Part shown: one piece after another, positions 6,390-8,073 of the stretch
Layout: each line of letters begins with the position of its first letter
Position numbering within the stretch: the first letter of the stretch is position 1
Origin: Chloroflexota bacterium
GTDB lineage: Bacteria; Chloroflexota; Anaerolineae; Anaerolineales; UBA4823
DNA length: 8,073 nucleotides
NCBI GenBank assembly: GCA_030636125.1
Contig: DAOVXM010000097.1
Span: 1 to 8,073, forward strand
Reading direction: 5' to 3'
Position numbers and translations under genes: made by a program
The notes under the pieces: model-generated
The model's database searches: none
What the model saw: only the letters and a program-made list of their open reading frames with translations
Told to the model about the DNA's origin: nothing

Positions 6390-7043
6390 TCAATCAGGTA
6401 TTTTCTTGTGGAAATGCCAGCTTCTATAATCTTCTAGCTCTCTTTCAGTAGGCCAGCGGGGTTCACCTTTTCCGAGCGTATAGGCGATTGTCATGATTTT
6501 TGCAATTTCTTCAGCTAACTCTGTCCGGTTGTAAGCCTGGCGGTTTGTCTCTCCGAGCGCTACCAATCCGTGGTTCTCTAGCACCATTACGTTGTAACTT
6601 CTCGCATGCTCTGCCACTGCCCTGCCCAGCATTGGGGAAGTAGGGATTTCATAGGGGATTAAAGGTATTCTACCTCCTAAAGATATGGGTGCCTCTGAGC
6701 CAATGGGCTTAATCTCTATTCCCAGTAATGATAAGGCGATTACATGAGGTGGGTGGCTGTGCATGATCGATAAAATATCCGCTCGGGCCAGGAAAATTTC
6801 GCGGTGCATGATAAGCTCCGAGGAGGGATTGAATTTGTGCGGATAAGGCTCCCCGGTTCTCAGATTTACCTTGACCCAGTCGTCCACATCCAGTTCATCC
6901 AATATACAACCCGTTGGGGATATCCACATGTCATCACCCACCCGGTAGCTGGTATTCCCACCGGTGGCTGAGGTCAACCCGTGTTGTTTTAATCGGGCGG
7001 CATAGAGGCAGAGTTCTTGGTGAATAACCTCGATATCGGTCAT
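6390..7043 (-). CDS. Class II aldolase/adducin-family protein (fuculose-phosphate aldolase-like)
   Basis: A 217-residue cytoplasmic metal-dependent enzyme of the family that includes L-fuculose-1-phosphate aldolase, L-ribulose-5-phosphate 4-epimerase and methylthioribulose-1-phosphate dehydratase. The signature parts are in order: ATGGNTSYR (26-34) for phosphate binding, ISPTG (41-45), SSELIMH (74-80) with Glu76 at the place of the catalytic Glu73 of E. coli FucA, HSHPPH (95-100) with metal ligands His95 and His97, and LENHGLVALG (155-164) with the third ligand His158. Length is typical for FucA (about 215). All active-site residues are present, so it should be active, but the substrate cannot be assigned: no kinase, isomerase or transporter for fucose, rhamnose or methylthioribose lies nearby. 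Start ATG at 7043 is supported by an in-frame TAA two codons upstream. The ribosome binding site is weak (GAG about 8 nt upstream). Confidence 0.9.
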   Translation of the reverse strand: MTDIEVIHQELCLYAARLKQHGLTSATGGNTSYRVGDDMWISPTGCILDELDVDDWVKVNLRTGEPYPHKFNPSSELIMHREIFLARADILSIMHSHPPHVIALSLLGIEIKPIGSEAPISLGGRIPLIPYEIPTSPMLGRAVAEHARSYNVMVLENHGLVALGETNRQAYNRTELAEEIAKIMTIAYTLGKGEPRWPTERELEDYRSWHFHKKIPD

Positions 7044-7075
7044 AATTTACACTCGTGTTGCCTTGAATGTCACGG

Positions 7076-7108
7076 AATACTCCCTCCCCGGGAAAGGGAG
7101 GGAGTATT
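7076..7108. terminator. 13-bp hairpin upstream of the aldolase gene, likely terminator of the preceding gene
   Basis: AATACTCCCTCCC (7076-7088) pairs perfectly with 7096-7108 around the 7-nt loop CCGGGAA. On the minus strand it lies 118 bp beyond the stop of the 92-residue membrane-protein gene and 32 bp before the aldolase ATG. It could end the first transcript, or, if the aldolase is transcribed from further upstream, act as an attenuator. No strong T-run follows on the minus strand (AGTATTCC). Confidence 0.6.
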
Positions 7109-7226
7109 TGGGACAAGTATTTTTTTGGATCAAAGTAACCCTGGCATATCGCTCATCCATATATTTTGTAAAGCAGGTTCTTAAGAAGCCGGCGATGGGA
7201 TACCCCGTTGGGCGCTAATTAGACGA

Positions 7227-7505
7227 TCAATAACCTAAGCGCTCCTTGTTGCTGTAACCGCCACCACCGTATGACATGACATCAAACAGCACCCCCAGGC
7301 CGAGCCAGACCCAGTCGAAGCCCACAATGCCACCGGGGGCGATGATAATATAAAATAGAAGCGTCCACGGCGCGAAGATCAAGCCCAGCAGCGGCCAAAT
7401 GAAGGTGCTAAAGGTGGCCGAAAAGCGTACCGGCTGGAAAATCCACCAAACCAGCACACCCAGGCGTGGCCCAAAAAATACTAAAGCAGTAAAAAAGCAA
7501 CACAT
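7227..7505 (-). CDS. Small conserved integral membrane protein of unknown function
   Basis: A 92-residue very hydrophobic protein beginning MCCFFTALVFFGPR. Three membrane segments are likely at about residues 3-23, 34-57 and 61-79. Between them lie WWIFQPVRFS (20-29), PWTLLFY (46-52) and the motif APGGIVGFDWVWLGLG (56-71). The tail is Gly/Tyr-rich and polar (SYGGGGYSNKERLGY). I recognise this only as a type of small protein seen in Chloroflexota and some Actinobacteria; no function is known to me. Hydrophobic composition, the FDWVWLGLGVLFD pattern and a strong ribosome binding site (AAGGAGGA, on + at 7510-7517) a few bases before the ATG support it as a real gene. No convincing promoter boxes were found. 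A hairpin at 7548-7584 lies in its likely leader. Confidence 0.8.
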   Translation of the reverse strand: MCCFFTALVFFGPRLGVLVWWIFQPVRFSATFSTFIWPLLGLIFAPWTLLFYIIIAPGGIVGFDWVWLGLGVLFDVMSYGGGGYSNKERLGY

Positions 7506-7547
7506 TGTAATCCTCCTTACTTAAAGTGTATAAATTTTTTTTAGAGG

Positions 7548-7584
7548 GACCTCGTCAGGTCATACTGGCCAGGTGACGTAGGTC
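7548..7584 (-). promoter_or_regulatory. Bulged hairpin in the leader of the small membrane-protein gene
   Basis: GACCTCGTCA (7548-7557) pairs with TGACG-T-AGGTC (7574-7584), giving 10 bp with one bulged base and a 16-nt loop. It lies 43 bp upstream of the ATG at 7505. It could be a leader RNA structure or a dyad operator. I recognise no known family. Confidence 0.35.
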
Positions 7585-7638
7585 TTCTATTAACAACCCA
7601 ATCAATAGTGAAAAGTTACTGGCTAATTATTTCTGCCC

Positions 7639-7666
7639 TTGGATGCCTTTCATGAAATATTATACC
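7639..7666 (+). promoter_or_regulatory. Weak plus-strand promoter candidate
   Basis: TTGGAT (7639-7644) and TATACC (7661-7666) are 16 bp apart. Initiation would fall near 7673, just before a short frame at 7681 and the inverted repeat at 7772-7869. If real, it would drive a small RNA or small protein gene. Such boxes occur by chance in AT-rich DNA. Confidence 0.25.
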
Positions 7667-7680
7667 CTATTAAGATCAGC

Positions 7681-7788
7681 ATGAGAAAAACATTAGTAAA
7701 GGCTCTTCGGGAACTTCCGTGGAAGGAGAATGCCAAAAATCGTAAGATAACCTCAGTTTGGGATAAGCAAGAGAAACCCGTTTTTTAG
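7681..7788 (+). CDS. Doubtful 35-residue basic small protein
   Basis: ATG 7681 to TAG 7786-7788 encodes 35 residues, starting MRKTLVKALRELPWKE and ending DKQEKPVF, with many Lys and Arg. The ribosome binding site is poor. In favour: a candidate promoter just upstream, and a T-rich arm of an inverted repeat at its end. Against: its length is within chance expectation and no homologue is known to me. Confidence 0.15.
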   Translation: MRKTLVKALRELPWKENAKNRKITSVWDKQEKPVF

Positions 7789-7869
7789 CCCAGAATCAGC
7801 TCGGAAAAAGCTGGGTGACACCCCTAAAAGCTACTTTCTGCCTTCAACTGGATGAAAAAACGAGTTTCT
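7772..7869. repeat. Imperfect long inverted repeat with nested small hairpins
   Basis: AGAAACCCGTTTTTT (7772-7786) is complementary to AAAAAACGAGTTTCT (7855-7869) at 14 of 15 positions. Pairing continues inward at lower quality (CCAG 7790-7793 with CTGG 7848-7851). Smaller hairpins lie inside: CAGCT/AGCTG (7797-7801, 7809-7813) and the odd palindrome GGGTGACACCC (7813-7823). The whole could fold as a branched structure of about 100 nt. Confidence 0.45.
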
Positions 7870-7916
7870 GATCCATTCCATGTATTTCCTAACCCGAATT
7901 CACGTTAAGATAGATA

Positions 7917-8073
7917 TTATGATCCAGGTAATTCGTTTTCATCGGTGTAACGACTGATGCGAGTTTCAGCCAGTGCAGCGTATTCCGGATCGATCTCGTA
8001 GCCGACGTAGTGGCGATCTGATTTAAGCGCTGCCAGGGCGCTTTGCCCACTACCCATAAAGGGGTCAATCACG
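7917..8073 (-). CDS. DNA methyltransferase (N6-adenine/N4-cytosine class), C-terminal 51 residues
   Basis: Reading leftward from the window edge, the minus strand encodes VIDPFMGSGQSALAAL, then about 12 residues later VGYEIDPEY, ending ENELPGS and TAA at 7917-7919. DPFMGSG is the AdoMet-binding motif I of site-specific DNA methyltransferases, and GYEIDPEY is the acidic loop that follows it. Motif I lying within about 50 residues of the C-terminus means the catalytic (D/S)PP(Y/W) motif must lie earlier, beyond position 8073. That order fits the permuted beta-type enzymes. Gln replaces the more usual Thr after GSG. The target base, the recognition sequence and any partner restriction enzyme cannot be seen. 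Confidence 0.9.
   Translation of the reverse strand, partial: VIDPFMGSGQSALAALKSDRHYVGYEIDPEYAALAETRISRYTDENELPGS

Larger units (their letters stand above)
7506..7916. other. 411-bp stretch without a confident gene
   Basis: AT-rich intergenic DNA between the small membrane-protein gene (which starts at 7505 and reads leftwards) and the end of the methyltransferase gene. It contains the ribosome binding site and leader of the membrane-protein gene, an imperfect hairpin (7548-7584), a possible plus-strand promoter (7639-7666), a doubtful 35-codon frame (7681-7788) and a long imperfect inverted repeat (7772-7869). No tRNA, known riboswitch or transposon ends are recognisable. Confidence 0.6.

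Noticed and set aside
7178..7187. 10-bp palindrome TTCTTAAGAA in the gap after the small membrane-protein gene
   Set aside because: It is short, AT-rich and isolated, and so expected by chance. Nothing around it indicates a binding site.
1..8073. Possible novel defence or mobile system
   Set aside because: Apart from the methyltransferase end at the right edge, all confident genes are housekeeping or envelope types. There are no transposase, integrase, toxin-antitoxin, nuclease or CRISPR signatures and no attachment-site-like direct repeats that I can see.

Overview
The window reads as an ordinary chromosomal stretch of a bacterium with moderate GC, probably a member of the Chloroflexota (Anaerolineae-like). 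This assignment is inference. It rests on lipoproteins with long Thr/Pro/Ser linkers, a fused formiminotransferase-cyclodeaminase, a small PspC-domain protein, and a tiny 'MCC..' membrane protein of a kind I associate with that phylum. There is no rRNA or other phylogenetic marker to confirm it. I see no phage, transposase, CRISPR array, tRNA or rRNA.

Layout. Positions 1-404 (minus) hold the N-terminal part of a LysM lipoprotein that runs off the left edge. A divergent promoter region follows, then the plus-strand block. FTCD (518-2074) is a two-domain folate enzyme of histidine degradation and one-carbon metabolism. A 215-bp gap carries two tandem stem-loops. A CapA-like lipoprotein (2290-4011) sits 15 bp from dCTP deaminase dcd (4027-4581), so these two look co-transcribed. 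A PLP aminotransferase (4703-5860) ends the block. A hairpin at 5905-5939 separates it from the convergent minus-strand genes: a PspC-domain protein (5959-6216), a class II aldolase/adducin-family enzyme (6390-7043), a 92-residue membrane protein (7227-7505) and the C-terminal end of a DNA methyltransferase (7917-8073, off the right edge). Strong hairpins at 6320-6364 and 7076-7108 divide the minus-strand genes into separate units.

Function. The genes do not form one obvious pathway. FTCD passes a formimino group from formiminoglutamate to folate. Dcd supplies dUMP precursor for thymidylate synthesis, which itself consumes a folate one-carbon unit. The aminotransferase and aldolase are general amino-acid and sugar enzymes. 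The LysM and CapA-like proteins act at the cell envelope, and PspC may report on membrane stress. I find no convincing undescribed multi-gene system. The items most worth a second look are the structured gap at 2134-2251, the gene-free stretch at 7506-7916, the altered metal-site motifs of the CapA-like protein, and a CGAAT-rich hairpin that may be a dispersed intergenic repeat.
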